This document shows positions 45,301-57,900 of a stretch of DNA of 64,000 nucleotides, in pieces. How positions within the stretch are numbered: the first letter of the stretch is position 1; the number at the start of each line of letters is the position of its first letter. This stretch comes from Azolla caroliniana (taxonomy: Eukaryota > Polypodiophyta), in assembly GCA_043228905.1 (NCBI GenBank), contig JBHGNT010000012.1, forward strand, positions 3,162,001-3,226,000. Direction: 5' to 3'. A program made the translations under genes and the position numbers. The notes below the pieces were generated by a model. It saw nothing but the letters and a program-made list of their open reading frames with translations, did not search any database and was not told the DNA's origin.

Positions 45301-47168
45301 ATGTCAGAAGCATCTAGTAATCTTGAGCAAATTTTGGCGGTCGTGCAACAACTCCAACATGAAAATGTGAACTTGCGAAACTCCGTTCAAGAACTTCAGG
45401 TAGCACACCGGTTATACCTCACCCGATTGTTGACCCTTATGCTGTAGAACCCAATGTTAACTTGCCAGACAAATTCGATGGAACAAGGTCACGACTAAGA
45501 GGTTTCATCAACCAAATCCGCCTTATTATGCGTCTTCAACCCCGACGCTATTTTGATGACTTTCGACAAGTTGGGCTCATCGGCACGTTGCTGACAGGAC
45601 AAGCACAAGCTTGGTTTGCCCCGCTAGTGGAAACCTCTTCACCTCTCTTGAATGACTTCCAAGCATTTCTTACCGAATTTGGGGCAACTTTTGGGGAGAC
45701 CGACAAACGACGAGCCGCACTCAACAAACTATATGCGTTACAACAAGGCAATCTTACAACATCAATGTATGCATCCGAATTTCGTTAGCTCGCGTGCGAT
45801 GTCAAGTGGGATGGACAAGCCCTCCTCGATCAATTCCACCGAGGATTACGAGGTGAGATAAAAAATCTTTTACTTAATTTTCCTGAGCCCACATCTTTGA
45901 ATGAGGCTATTTCCCAAGCTGTGCACTGTGATAACCGTCTCTTTGAGTTCTGGCAAGAGGAACGTCCTCACCGGATCCATCCACCTTGGCCAGCCGCTAC
46001 GCGAAGTCACCTACCATGGTTGACGACACCGCCTCCCATGTCATCCTCCACTTCATCTTCAACTCCCACCACAGATTCTAGCTCGCCAATGGAGATCGAT
46101 CGAATTCGCTATCGACCATTGACTAATGCGCAACGACAACATCGACGGGCCAACAATTTATGTCTCTATTGTGGCGGCCCTGACCATTTGATCCGCTCTT
46201 GCCCATAAAAGGGACCCCGTCAAACACCACATCGTGTGGATGGGGTTGACATTTTCGGCCAATAGGAAAACTCCAATGTCCAGTTGCAGTAGGGGTTGTG
46301 CATCTGGACCACAAGAGTCGGCAATTATGTCAAGGGCCCAATCAACCGACTTCCTTGACAACAAGTTTCACGATTCCGATCACTCTTTAGTTTGGCTCTA
46401 CCACTCTGAAGACAAAAGCTTGGTTGGATTCTGGGGCTACGTCGTGCTTTATTGACATCATGTTTGCACGGAAACACAACATTCCAAGCAACAAATTAAC
46501 CGTCCCGATTCCAGTTGAAGTGATCGACGGCCAAATGCTCTCTTCTGGTGCCATCACAAATACAACAATTCCCTTGGGTCTCCACATAGGAGCCCACCAA
46601 GAAGAAATCACTTTAAACCTCATCACATCACCTCGAAATCCTATCATCTTGGGGTTATCATGGCTCGAAACTCATAATCTAGTCGTGGATTGGCGATCTC
46701 GCTCCATCGATTTCACCTCGAATTTTCACTCACAAGGTATTATGTCCACCCGTCTTCGAGCCAATGCTTCGCCATTTGTTTGGCCGCCTACTCTGGTGAG
46801 GACCATCTCAACGGTTGCTCCCACTCATGTTTCAGGGGAAATTCCCATTTCTGCTCCGGTGAGGACCACGTTATCGGTCGCTCCCATTTCCTCTTCAGCG
46901 AGAACCATGTTAGTGGTTGCTCCAATAGAAACAATATCGATAGTTAGTCCCGTGTCGGCCTCGGAAACAGTTCCAACTCTTGCTCGGGTAAGCGATACAA
47001 ATGCTGATTGCATCCATTTCTAATTCTAAGGACATGGCGGTCATGTCCACTCCAGATACTACCCTATGTACTAGCTCCTTTCCATCAAAATATACTGATT
47101 TCTCTGATGTATTTGAGAAGAAAAATGCTGATCGCCTGCCCGAACATCGCCCATACGATTGTCCAATT
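45301..47168 (+). pseudogene. gypsy-4 gag and protease (disrupted)
   Basis: Starts MSEASSNLEQILAVVQQL and shifts frame before the gag core (PDKFDGTRSRLRGFINQIR, 45462 onward). There is an amber stop at 45786, a zinc knuckle CLYCGGPDHLIRSC (about 46165-46205), and a stop and frame change before the protease (DSGATSCFIDIMFARKHNI, 46424 onward; DSGA intact). A TVAP/SAPVRTT-rich linker follows. The pol linker motif ADRLPEHRPYDCPI is cut at 47168 by gypsy-5. Confidence 0.87.
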
Positions 47169-47318
47169 TGTCACGGATCATAAACTCAAGAGACAACGAA
47201 GAAGATAACCAAATGGACAAGAAAGAAGATAGTACTAAAGGAAAGACTCCATAACTGGTGTTGTTCACCTTGAATTCCTTCAAGGTGAACTCCTCTATTT
47301 ATACTACATGGCATGCAT
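47169..47318 (-). repeat. gypsy-5 3' LTR, distal part
   Basis: In minus sense this is the U5-like end of the LTR, finishing GATCCGTGACA at 47169. It contains a TATA box (AGTATAAATAG near 47300, minus) and a CACCTTGAAGGAATTCAAGGTG palindrome-like hairpin (about 47265-47290). It is joined on its other side to the DNA transposon. The 5-bp flank CAATT (47164-47168) is the expected target duplication, whose partner lies outside the window. Confidence 0.8.
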
Positions 47319-47322
47319 ACCT

Positions 47323-47377
47323 GGGTTGAAGCATGCTACGGTGTACCAACTTTTGGCCAAAAATTTAGTACTAAATC
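47323..47377 (+). repeat. left terminal inverted repeat
   Basis: The first 27 bases pair with 60275-60301 on the opposite strand with three mismatches. TTTTGGCCAAAAATTTAGTACT follows, paralleling the right end after a 13-base indel. Confidence 0.88.
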
Positions 47378-47597
47378 GAAGAAGAAAATAAACATTAAAA
47401 ATTGTAAATAAGTTTCAAAAAACAAAAAACAAATTCATTACGTCACACTCGAATGCACAAAGATATTGTACGTCACACTCGAAATGTCCCTAGGCCATAT
47501 TTAATACATTAATTGTTGCCCCAGTCTCCTAGGTAGAGTTGTACGAAAGCACACCTGGAGAAGGTATCCATTGTGACAGTTGGTCAGTCTCAGTATC

Positions 47598-47669
47598 TCT
47601 CTCTCTCTCTCTCTCTGGTATGGGTAGTCGAACGTGTCAATTGGTATGTCTCTCTCTCTCACTCACTCA

Positions 47670-47712
<43 letters not shown>
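47598..47712. repeat. (CT)n microsatellites
   Basis: Two CT runs (about 47598-47617 and 47655-47712) near the left end of the transposon, in the presumed promoter or leader of the plus-strand gene. The Ser/Leu-rich open frames here are artefacts. Confidence 0.9.
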
Positions 47713-47716
<4 letters not shown>

Positions 47717-48006
47717 GTCTCGAAGTTGTCAGACAGACAGTGGCAGAAAGTTAAAGAAAGACGACATATATATTACAGGTCTATCTCTCTGTTTCTTTCT
47801 TTCACTCCACCTTCGATTCTTTCTGTTTTTTTCTTTCAAAGCTCTGTTTCTTTCTTTCTTTCTGTTTCTCTCTCTCACTCCACCTTCGATGCTCTGTTTC
47901 CCCGTGTAGCTGTTCTTGTGTTCCCCTCTGTGCCAGGTTCGATCTCTGAACGTAGAGATTTTTGTTTCCCCTGCTCGTTGTATGTGTTGTTGATTTTCCT
48001 TCCTTG

Positions 48007-48300
48007 TGTATGCTCGTTTGTTTCCTCTGTCTATGCTCGTTTGTCTCCTCTGCAGCAGCCTCGTTTGTCGAAATCAACACGGTCTGGTACCTCTGCAAGT
48101 TGTACAACCTCCAGGTATTCTCTGTGTTGCATGCCCAATACTCAATGTTTTCTTTTTCTGAATGTTTCCTGTCTGTCTGTATGCTCGTTTGTTTCCTCTG
48201 TCTATGCTCGTTTGTCTCCTCTGCAGCAGCCTCGTTTGTCGAAATCAACACGGTCTGGTACCTCTGCAAGTTGTACAACCTCCAGGTATTCTCTGTGTTT
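48007..48300 (+). repeat. duplicated exon-like segment in the leader of the RING gene
   Basis: Two almost identical copies of about 122 bp, offset by 171 bases. Each contains TCTCCTCTGCAG, then 59 bases (48056-48114 and 48227-48285), then CCAG|GTATTCTCTG. That is a 3' splice site, a 59-base exon and a donor. They look like a tandemly duplicated untranslated exon upstream of the coding exon at 48806. Confidence 0.65.
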
Positions 48301-48808
48301 TTGTTTTCTCTGTGTTTCTCTGTGTTCCTTTTAAAAATGTATGAAAATATTTTGATCGAGGTGGTTGTGTGTTAGACATGTTTGTACATGCAACGTAAAT
48401 GGAGTTGGCTATGATGAGTTGCTATGTTTTCGTTTTGTTCTTGTTTCTTGTCCATCTGTTTTATTTTGTGTGAGTTTGACATGGATGAGTGTTTTTCCGA
48501 CTATTTTGGGTTTTTGTGTGTTTGACATGGCTTGTACATGCGATGTGATGGAGTTGGCTATGATGATTTACAATGTTTTCGTTGGCTTGTGATGGAGTTG
48601 GCTTGTGTGTTTTACGATGTGATGGAGTTGGCTTGTACATGCGATGCGATGATTTACAATGATTTACAATGATGGAGTTGGCTATGATGATTTACAATGG
48701 AGTTTTTTTCCGACTATTTAGGGTTATTGTGTGTTTGACATGGTTTGTACATGCAATGAGATGATTTGCTATGTGTTGATGGTAATTGCTTGAGTTTTCT
48801 TCTAGTAC

Positions 48809-51800
48809 ATGCATATTCATTTCCTGAGAATTGTGTTGACTAGGACAATGACGAGAAGGACACCCATAAAGAAGACATTGATGAAAGAGAAAGTGAAGAC
48901 ACCAGTGAAGGAAGGAAGAAGGACACCCATGAAAGAAAGCAAGAAGACACCCACAAGAGAAAGGGTGATGAATTCATCAACACAGAGAAAGAAGATGTAC
49001 CACTCCATCAGTCGAGACACACCTCTTGGATGGAATTATTTCCTTCGAGCACGACCTGACGTGTATCCAGAGCTGAGAGAGTGGTTGTTAAAAACCTGGG
49101 GGTCAGCACATCCCGACACAAGGCGAGGATTCCACATAAGTGGTTTGAAGAGGGAATACATGAATTTATTGAAGACAAGATACGAACATGTTTATGATAC
49201 AAATCAAATCACTAACAATGAGGTGGGTACTGTTTTTGCACGTGCTTTTGCATGTGAAGTTCAAGGTGGCATTGACGTAAATTGGGAAGATTTTAATCGG
49301 CACCGGTCAGAACATTACAAAGGGTCCTCCAGTACCAACACTGGCTTGAAGTCATCTGGAACCTCTCATGTGGATATTCTAGCTATAACACCTATCCACC
49401 AAGTTCTAGAGGCAAAGGTACGGGCCACAATGACTGAAAAGCATGAACAGATGATGGCCGGTTGCATAGCTTCTATGAGCTCAAGAATACAAACACTACT
49501 TGCCGATTTGGAAGCAGTTAAATCAGTTGAGATACAGGCAGAAAAGAAATTTTCTTCAATAAAAACTACATATGAATGGATTGCATCGACAATCCAAAAT
49601 TCAGAAAGTGAGGTCTTGAAAGAGGAGTTGAAGAAAGAGCTAAACAATATGGGCACTCAATTAGGTTCACAGATGAGAGACCTTGATACTTGCAGGAATG
49701 CACATGAAGAAATAGATAATAAGTTGTCAGCCTTAAAGTTGCATTCTGAGAACCTTGCATGCTTGATGCAGGATTTAAAACAAAATGGTTTTGATACTTT
49801 GTGTCCATCTGTAATTGAGCACCCAAGTGGTATAGAAAGTACCATTATTAGTATAGCTATATCACGGTATTGGCTTTAAAAGTTATTTATTTCTACTTCT
49901 TTGGTATAAATAAGTGAGCAACTAATATATTATAACTTGTGTTTGCAATCTTCCAGGTGTATATTTTGTGGCCTCGGATTCAAGCTGGAGGCTATGGATG
50001 TTGTGATTACACCATGCTTGCACACATATCATGTGCTATGTGCTAAGTATCATTTTGAGAAAGAGAATACATGTATGGACTGTAAAACTACAATTGCGGC
50101 TGAGTGGTACTATGCTTGGGGTTTAAAAGTACACCCGTACGGTATGTGGCTCTACTATTCTATTGTTTGTATTATATGATGTCAATTAACATTTGGACTA
50201 GAACTAGTGTATGCCACAATTCATACTTCAAATTTAGTGTAATCTCTAACAACTATTATGTGGAACCCTAATTATGTGGGTTAGTATTGGCAGTACTCTT
50301 AATATATAATTGGTATGTGTAGCTGAAGGGATATTTTCCACAATTAGTAGTACTAAAAGGGAACCAGGTACAACATCGTCCAATCTATATTGCAACTTGC
50401 CTAGTATTAGTTTAGTAAACACTATACTTATAGTACACTGTTGACTGTTAAGATTGTTTGTGTAACTTGGGAATTAGTACTAGTAATGTAATTTGGGAAC
50501 AAGGTGTATAGTAAATTGTTGAATAATAGTACAATTATTGTAATTTGGAAATGAGGTGTGTCAAACACATATCACGTTTAGTACTAATACTGTTCAAGAT
50601 TAATACTGTTGGTGTAATTAGTACAAGTTATGTAACTAGGTGTGTAGAAGACATATCATGTTTAGTATTACTTGTGTGCAAAATACCAATCTACATTTGT
50701 TGGATTAGTACTTAGTAAGTACTACATGGTTCATGATTAGTACTAGTTCTGTACTTTGTGAACTAAGTTACTAGTACATTGCTCATGATTAATACTAGTT
50801 TTGTAATTTGGGAACTGAGTAGTACTTTGTTCCTTATTAGTACTAGTTTTGTACCTTATTAGTACTAGATCAGTAATCTAGAAAATAAGTGAGTAGAACA
50901 TTTTGTAGGATTAGTACTAATTGTGTAATTTGACTAAGTCAGTGGTACATTGTTGAGTAGTACATTGTTCAGGATTAGTACTAATTGTGTAATTTGACTA
51001 AGTCAGTGGTACATTGTTCGGGATTAGTACTCCTTGTGTAATTTGCTAACTAAGTGAGTAGTATATTGTGCATGATTAGTACTACTTGTGTAAATTGGGA
51101 ACTAAGTGAGCAGTACATTGTTCGGGATTAGTACTCCTTGTGTAATTTGGTAACTAAGTGAGTAGTATATTGTGCATGATTAGTATTACTTGTGTAAATT
51201 GGGAACTAAGTGAGCAGTACATTGTTCGGGATTAGTACTCCTTGTGTAATTTGCTAACTAAGTGAGTAGTATATTGTGCATGATTAGTACTACTTGTGTA
51301 AATTGGGAACTAAGTGAGCATTACGTTGTTCGGGATTAGTACTCCTTGTGTAATTAGGTAACTAAGTGAGTAGTATATTGTGCATGATTAGTACTACTTG
51401 TGTAAATTGGGAACTAAGTGAGCAGTACATTGTTCGGGATTAGTACTCCTTGTGTAATTTGCTAACTAAGTGAGTAGTATATTGTGCATGATTAGTACTA
51501 CTTGTGTAAATTGGGAACTAAGTGAGCATTACGTTGTTCGGCATTAGTACTCCTTGTGTAATTTGCTAACTAAGTGAGTAGTATATTGTGCATGATTAGT
51601 ACTACTTGTGTAAATTGGGAACTAAGTGAGCATTACGTTGTTCGGGATTAGTACTAGTTCAGTGATTTAGGAAATAAGTGAGTAGTACATTGTTCAAGAT
51701 TAGTACTACTTATTAATTTGACTTAGTCAGTGGTACATTTTTCGGGATTAGTACTTGTGTAATTTGGTAACTAAGTGAGTAGTATATTGTGCATGATTAG

Positions 51801-53818
51801 TACTACTTGTGTATGTTGTGCATGATTAGTACTAATCGTGTAAATTGGGAACTAAGTGAGCAGTACAGTGTTCCTTATTAGTACTAGTTCAATAATTTAG
51901 GAACTATGTGAGTAGTACATTGTTCATGACTGGTACATTGTGTAAAATGGGAAGCAGCTCTTGTGACCTACATTATATATTTTAGATGATGGTACTAACA
52001 TTCAAGGTTTTTTTGTTTCTTGCAATGAATGTTGTAGTGTCAAGCAACTCCACGCCAGGGAAGGTAATGGAACAACCCGCCCCTGTGCCTAAACCCTCAA
52101 TATCTGCTGCACATTCCAAGGTTCAGGGACCATCATTACCAATAACCTATGATTTTTATGATGAGGATGAATGTATGAGAAGGGCCATTGGAGCAGTGGA
52201 ACATATGCTTCTACAAACAAATTCCCCAAGCTCCGGTCAACATCAAGAAATAGAGCCCACTAAGAAGAGAAATGCAGTTTCTTTACAAATAGAGCCCAGT
52301 AAGAAGAGAAATGCTGCAAGAATGTTGTATGGAAACGACAAGAAAGGCAAAGTTGAATGCAATGGTGAGTCATATAAGTTCTCACCTGTCTGGAGCATTG
52401 TCAACCTAATCCATTGTCTAATACCATGTACTTGTGTTACTAGCTGATGATGAAATGATATTTGGTGACGGAGATACGAGTCCAAAACCTGATCATGAAG
52501 ACGAATTTATCACACTCCCAGGTACACGTCAAAAGCCAGACTTTGAAAACAATGATTTAGCTCATAACAACCCTATTCTTGTTGTTATTATAGATCATAA
52601 CAACACTGTTGAGCACCTAGATGTTGTGGAGAAGATGACCGAGCCCACCACTTGCAATGGGGTATCTACGGCTGTACAGTATGACGATGTAACATTAGGT
52701 AAAAATGTGGCCCTAAACCCTATGTTCATTGTTTGCAAACTTTTGAGTATGTGAGTTCATACCAATATTCTTTGGAATCCCATTAATTAGGTTTACAAGA
52801 GCAGTCTGATTCCCAACTGCAATCAAATGAATCGGGAACTTCATGGAGCACAAGTGCAGAATCAGATTCCCATCAGAGTCAGAATCAAATTAACCTTTGC
52901 AAGGAGGCAGACTCTAGAAGCACATCTTCCACACATGAGGATTGTGAGAAAAACGAAGCATTCATATGTGAAGAGCAGCTGGCATGTACAAACAACACTA
53001 TGTCTAAAGAAGCCTATGAGTGTGGAAAGAATATGGCAAGTACTGAAGAGAAGATTGAAGCCCATGAAGAGTGTGGAAAGAATATGGCAAGTACTGAAGA
53101 GAAGACTGATTGTACTGATAATGTGGCAAGTGCTGAAGAGAAGACTAATTGTACTGATAATGTGCTAGTACTATCTAAAGATTCCCATGAGGATCATGGA
53201 AAGAACATTGCTAGTAATGAAGAGGAGCTTGATTGTACTGAGAATGTGCTAGTAGTGTCTTGTGAAGCCCATGAGGATCGTGGAAAGAACATCGCTTTCC
53301 CTGAAGATAAGCCTGATTGTACAGAATCCCATGAGGAGTGTAGAGTGAACAACGTTACTAATGAAGGTGGGCCTGATTGTACTCAGAGCGAACAACGTTG
53401 TCTTAAGAATGAGGTGACATCCATCGTACAAGAGGAGTTGACCATGACTACTGCCACGGTCCACATACAGGAGTCTAATAAGAACGAGTGTATAGGCATC
53501 GGTGATGATGATAGGGCAATAAAGATCGCTAGGAGTACAAGCATTCAGGAGATGAGTGATAATTTGTCTATCGACAGCACCTTTGTGGATTTGTGTACAA
53601 GCATTGCAGTTGCAGAAAACATAGTTGCTCTCTCAAGCTTGCCACCAGTACAAGGTGCCCGCGCATCCACGCCTGTCTCTGATGCCTCTGATGATGAAGT
53701 GCCACTTAGTCAGCTCATACCTAAAGGCTTTAAGATAAAGAAGAATGTAAAATCAGAAAAATCTGGCACCAACAACAAGCGCATTACAAGATCGGCCAAG
53801 TTACCCTCTAGTGCCTGA
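48809..53818 (+). CDS. transposon-borne coiled-coil RING-H2 protein (five coding exons, 950 aa)
   Basis: Coding exons are 48809-49866, 49957-50141, 52038-52364, 52444-52698 and 52791-53818. All introns are GT-AG and all phases close. The start could instead be ATG 48848 (937 aa); exon 1 opens right after CTTCTAG at 48805. In order: a Lys/Arg/Thr-rich basic N-terminus with KTP and RTP repeats (14-60), an unrecognised conserved-looking block (about 66-165; TPLGWNYFLRARPDVYPELR), a coiled coil (about 195-325), a RING-H2 finger (C354, C357, C373, H375, H378, C381, C392, C395) split by intron 1 just before its first Cys, an acidic Asp/Glu-rich middle, degenerate repeats of ECGKNMASTEEK-DCT type, and a basic tail. 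It could act as a ubiquitin or SUMO ligase or as a structural zinc protein aiding transposition. I recognise no described family. Confidence 0.82.
50940..51660. repeat. 104-bp minisatellite in intron 2 of the RING gene
   Basis: TTCGGGATTAGTACT recurs at 51018, 51121, 51225, 51329, 51433, 51537 and 51641, a spacing of 103-104. Each unit has two half-units, each with ATTAGTACT and CTAACTAAGTGAG-type phrases. Looser copies extend over about 50430-51950. Nearly every half-unit holds an AGTACT core. Confidence 0.93.
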
Positions 53819-53947
53819 TTGTCTTTCGATTGTACTTGAACTTTAGTTGTTAGTGATGTCTGAAATTGAACTATTTGGATACCAAAATACTGTTTCAATT
53901 GCCAATGTAAAAAATCCAGTTCATGAATCTGAAATAGTTATACCAGT

Positions 53948-54790
53948 GTGAAATCAAGTTCATGTTTAAGGATTGCTTCTATATTTTGCTCATCAACATA
54001 TATCAAAAACAATGGGAATATACTTTTTGATCTAAGTATTCTTATTTTACAACGTTTTGTTTCTTTTTTGAGATCATCTCCTAATCCTCGCAAAGTCTTT
54101 CAGTCTATTGTAGATAAAATGCTTGAAAGTCTTCTTAGCTTGCTAGGAAAATTTAGGTTTTTAGGTGTTGATGATGAGAAACAGAAAATATCGGGTATCG
54201 GGTGTTATTGAAGATATCCTGAAGTATAGACTGTTTCATCAATCCCATTTGGACGGTAACCAGAATGTGTGCAAATTGTTGAAGCAATGTGGGCCATATT
54301 TTGATGATATCATCCCAAAGGATGAATCATCCACTAACAGTAGTAAGGAAACACTTACCTTTTTGAGCTATCACAAATTATTGTTTCAGAAGTTGGATTA
54401 TTTTGTTAAGGAAAGGAAGGTTTGTACTTTAAAATCCATAGCCTGGATATTCAGGACTTATATACAAGAAGTAAAAACTCAGATGGCTTCACAGGACATA
54501 TCATGAAACAAAAAAGGATTCTGAGAGAATAATTTTCATTGTTGTCTTCACAGAATTCATCGCCCCCTTTGAAAAATGAACTTACAGTAGAAAATCTTAC
54601 AATATTAAAGTCTTTAATGAATTCAACTAACAATCTTCTCTTGGTAGCAAAAGAAGAGCAGATTTATGTGCCAACAGAGGACACACCAACTCTGCAAAAC
54701 TCCTATGCTCAAATAACATCAGGAAACATGAGCAATATCGGCAATGAAGAAATCCAAGTCCTGTTGATAACAACTAATATATTATGAAAG
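53948..54790 (+). pseudogene. captured host-gene fragment of uncertain identity
   Basis: This region sits between the two convergent genes. Coding-like phrases lie in shifting frames: RKVFQSIVDKMLESLLSLLG, then EDILKYRLFHQSHLDG, then SYHKLLFQKLDYFVKERK with LKSIAWIFRTYIQEVK, then a piece to about 54787. Stops and at least two frameshifts break it. The phrases remind me of the C-terminal region of plant Urb2/Npa2-type ribosome biogenesis proteins, but this is from memory and weak. It looks like an exon fragment picked up from a host gene and decaying. Confidence 0.4.
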
Positions 54791-54932
54791 ATAAGTACAA
54801 GTGGTTGAGAGGCATAAACCCTTTGGAAGAAAGACGAAATATATCAATTCATTTGTCAATCATCAAAATTAATAGTGAACTCCAAGTGGATGTTTTTCAG
54901 TTTTCTAGTACAATGTATTGATAGGGTGACTT

Positions 54933-57900
54933 TCAAGCATTAAATAGAGAGACCTCCCCTAATATGTGCTCATGAACCTCTTGGGGGACCTTGTAGACAG
55001 TGTTGTATCCCTTAACCTTGTGCTTTGCTTGAGTCATACTGAATTTGATCGCAAGAATGGCATCAGCGTAGATTTTTGTGATGGGTGCTTCTTTTAGTAA
55101 TGCATATGTGTTCTTGCACTGCGGCAACTTTGCATAATAGTTTCCATACACGTCAGACTCACCAACGTTGAAATTGTTGCCCCAACCATCCCTCACCACT
55201 TCTTTCAATAATGTCTTTCCTTGCTTGCACACCACAATGTAGTAGTCTTCTAAATCTTCATTCTGAGAATATTTGAGCACTGCAAAATGATCTCCAACTT
55301 CCAATAAAACTGCCAAGTCTTGATTTTGGTTGTAGTATACAATATCGTTTGAATGCACATCCTCTTCAATATCATCTTGTAGTTCAGGCTCAAGCTTCTG
55401 CAGCTTCCAGGGCTCCACGATTGATAGGTTGATGCATTTATCCCAAGCTTCATCTAGACACATGGAACAAAAGCATGATAAACTACGGAGTAACAATTGG
55501 GTTGTGTCCTTGCGGCTAAACCCTAACACACAATGGGTGCTGCGTGTCCCTTTCACGGTTTTACAACCATATGATTTAGTTCTATCGACCTCATCAGCGC
55601 GAACTTCAACAAACAATCTGTTCTTACCATCATTTGACATCTTCCATGTTAGCCACTGCACAACATCATGTGCATTTTGTAACTTAGCGCCATTATTATC
55701 CAACTGCTCACTTGTAAGGGCACGTTTGATCACAGCCCCCGCGCCATCATGCTCTCCTTTTCCATGTCCAGACCCGAAGTAATTCCATTGCATACGAATA
55801 TTGAATAAGGAGAAATACCTGCTTTGGTGAGTACAAGATGAGTACAATACTATGAGTACAACATGAGTAAATACTGATTTAGTACAATTCTCTTAAGGAC
55901 GGACAATACTATGAGTACAAGATGAGTACTTTATATCCTCCTGTAAACACAACATAGTACAGATACAACACACAACATAGTACAATGTGTCTATGGAGAA
56001 CCCTTCACATGGATTAAAACATAATTAGTACAATTCTCTTAAGGACGGACAATACTATAAGTACAATATGAGTACTTTACATCCTTTTGTAAACACAACA
56101 TAGTACAAAACCAACACACAACATAGTACAATGTGTCTATGGAGAACCCTTCACATGGATTAATCGATACTTAGTACAATTCTCTTAAGGACGGACAATA
56201 CTATGAGTACAAGATGAGTACTTTACATCCTCCTGTAAACACAACATAGTACAGAACCAACACACAACATAGTACAATGTGTCTATGGAGAACCCTTCAC
56301 ATGGATTAAAACATAATTAGTACAATTCTCTTAAGGACGGACAATACTATAAGTACAAGATGAGTACTTTACATCCTTTTGTAAACACAACATAGTACAA
56401 AACCAACACACAACATAGTACAATGTGTCTATGGAGAACCCTTCACATGGATTAAAACATAATTAGTACAATTCTCTTAAGGACGGACAATACTATAAGT
56501 ACAAGATGAGTACTTTACATCCTTTTGTAAACACAACATAGTACAAAACCAACACACAACATAGTACAATGTGTCTATGGAGAACCCTTCACATGGATTA
56601 AAACATAATTAGTACAATTCTCTTAAGGACGGACAATACTATAAGTACAAGATGAGTACTTTACATCCTTTTGTAAACACAACATAGTACAGAACCAACA
56701 CACAACATAGTACAATGTGTATATGGAGAACCCTTCACATGGATTAAAACATAATTAGTACAATTCTCTTAAGGACGGACAATACTATAAGTACAAGATG
56801 AGTACTTTACATCCTTTTGTAAACACAACATAGTACAAAACCAACACACAACATAGTACAATGTGTCTATGGAGAACCCTTCACATGGATTAATCGATAC
56901 TTAGTACAATTCTCTTAAGGACGGACAATACTATGAGTACAAGATGAGTACTTTACATCCTTTTGTAAACACAACATAGTACAGAACCAACACACAACAT
57001 AGTACAATGTGTCTATGGAGAACACTTCACATGGATTAAAAGTTACTTAGTACAACATAATACAAACAAAATTAGTATGCATGCATCCATTCACAAGTGC
57101 AAGATTCGAATAGTTAGAAACATAATTAGTATGCATCGATGTGACTAGTACTGTTTGTTAATAGTTACAAACATAATTAGTATGCATCCACTAACACAAG
57201 ATTTACTTCCTTACACATTGCATGATAAGTATTAAACATATGGATTAAAAATTACCTGGCGATAAAGTAGAACGATCGTGCCGCCTTAAACTGCGAGGCA
57301 GCACCATCAGACCAAACCCAATGACGGTTAAAGGTTAACCCTAGAGAAAATAAATCTGCATGGTGAAGCTTAAAACAATGTTGAACAAATAGTGTATCAT
57401 GCTTTTTATCATCTGAAATGTAAAATATTGATTTCTTATGTAACTCACCGTCTTGCCTCCAATAGCAAATATGTACAAGTATTGTACATTGATCATTGTA
57501 CCAATGCATTGATTGAACCTCATTTTGAACTTTAAATGTATAGTTTTCTGCAAAATCAATAACGGATACAATGACACCCGTTGGTAAGTTATTAATACAT
57601 TCCTTGAACTGTGAATTTTGCCAATAACTCCGGAAGTTATGTGGAATAAACTCCCCAAGTTGTTTCTTAAATTCTGAGACAAGGGTAGCAGCACATGTCT
57701 CCTTATATACTTCCTTGATACGCTTAGTTACAACTCCCTTGCCAATATTTTCAGTCACATACTCCAAATATTTCCATTTCACGATATGACTATTTCCCAT
57801 ATCAAGCTCCTGCCTACAAAATAATGGTAGCGGACAAACCTTACATGTTCTTAATAGACATGTACGACGATGCCACTCACACGATGGTTCTTTTTCACAA

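Larger units (their letters stand above)
44878..47168 (+). mobile_element. gypsy-4, 5' portion (rest lies beyond the window)
   Basis: A plus-strand Ty3/gypsy element inserted in a copia relic. Only its 5' LTR, gag, protease and the start of the pol linker are visible. At 47168 it is split by gypsy-5, whose far end is outside the window, so the remainder of gypsy-4 should resume beyond 64000. Confidence 0.85.

Noticed and set aside
47169-47578. Possible solo LTR running from TGTCACGGATC to ATTGTGACA, with GTTGG flanking both 44878 and 47578
   Set aside because: The TGTCACGG sequence is the end of the gypsy-5 3' LTR, whose other part lies at 60302-60504. The GTGACA at 47578 falls inside the DNA transposon, and the GTTGG match is not supported by continuity of the copia relic, so it is chance.
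47573-48334. 253-residue Ser/Leu-rich plus-strand frame
   Set aside because: It reads through CT microsatellites and the duplicated leader segment, and the low complexity explains its length.
55875-57050. Regular direct repeats as a CRISPR-like array
   Set aside because: The 146-bp units are contiguous, with no unique spacers, and lie in a spliced intron of a eukaryotic transposon gene.
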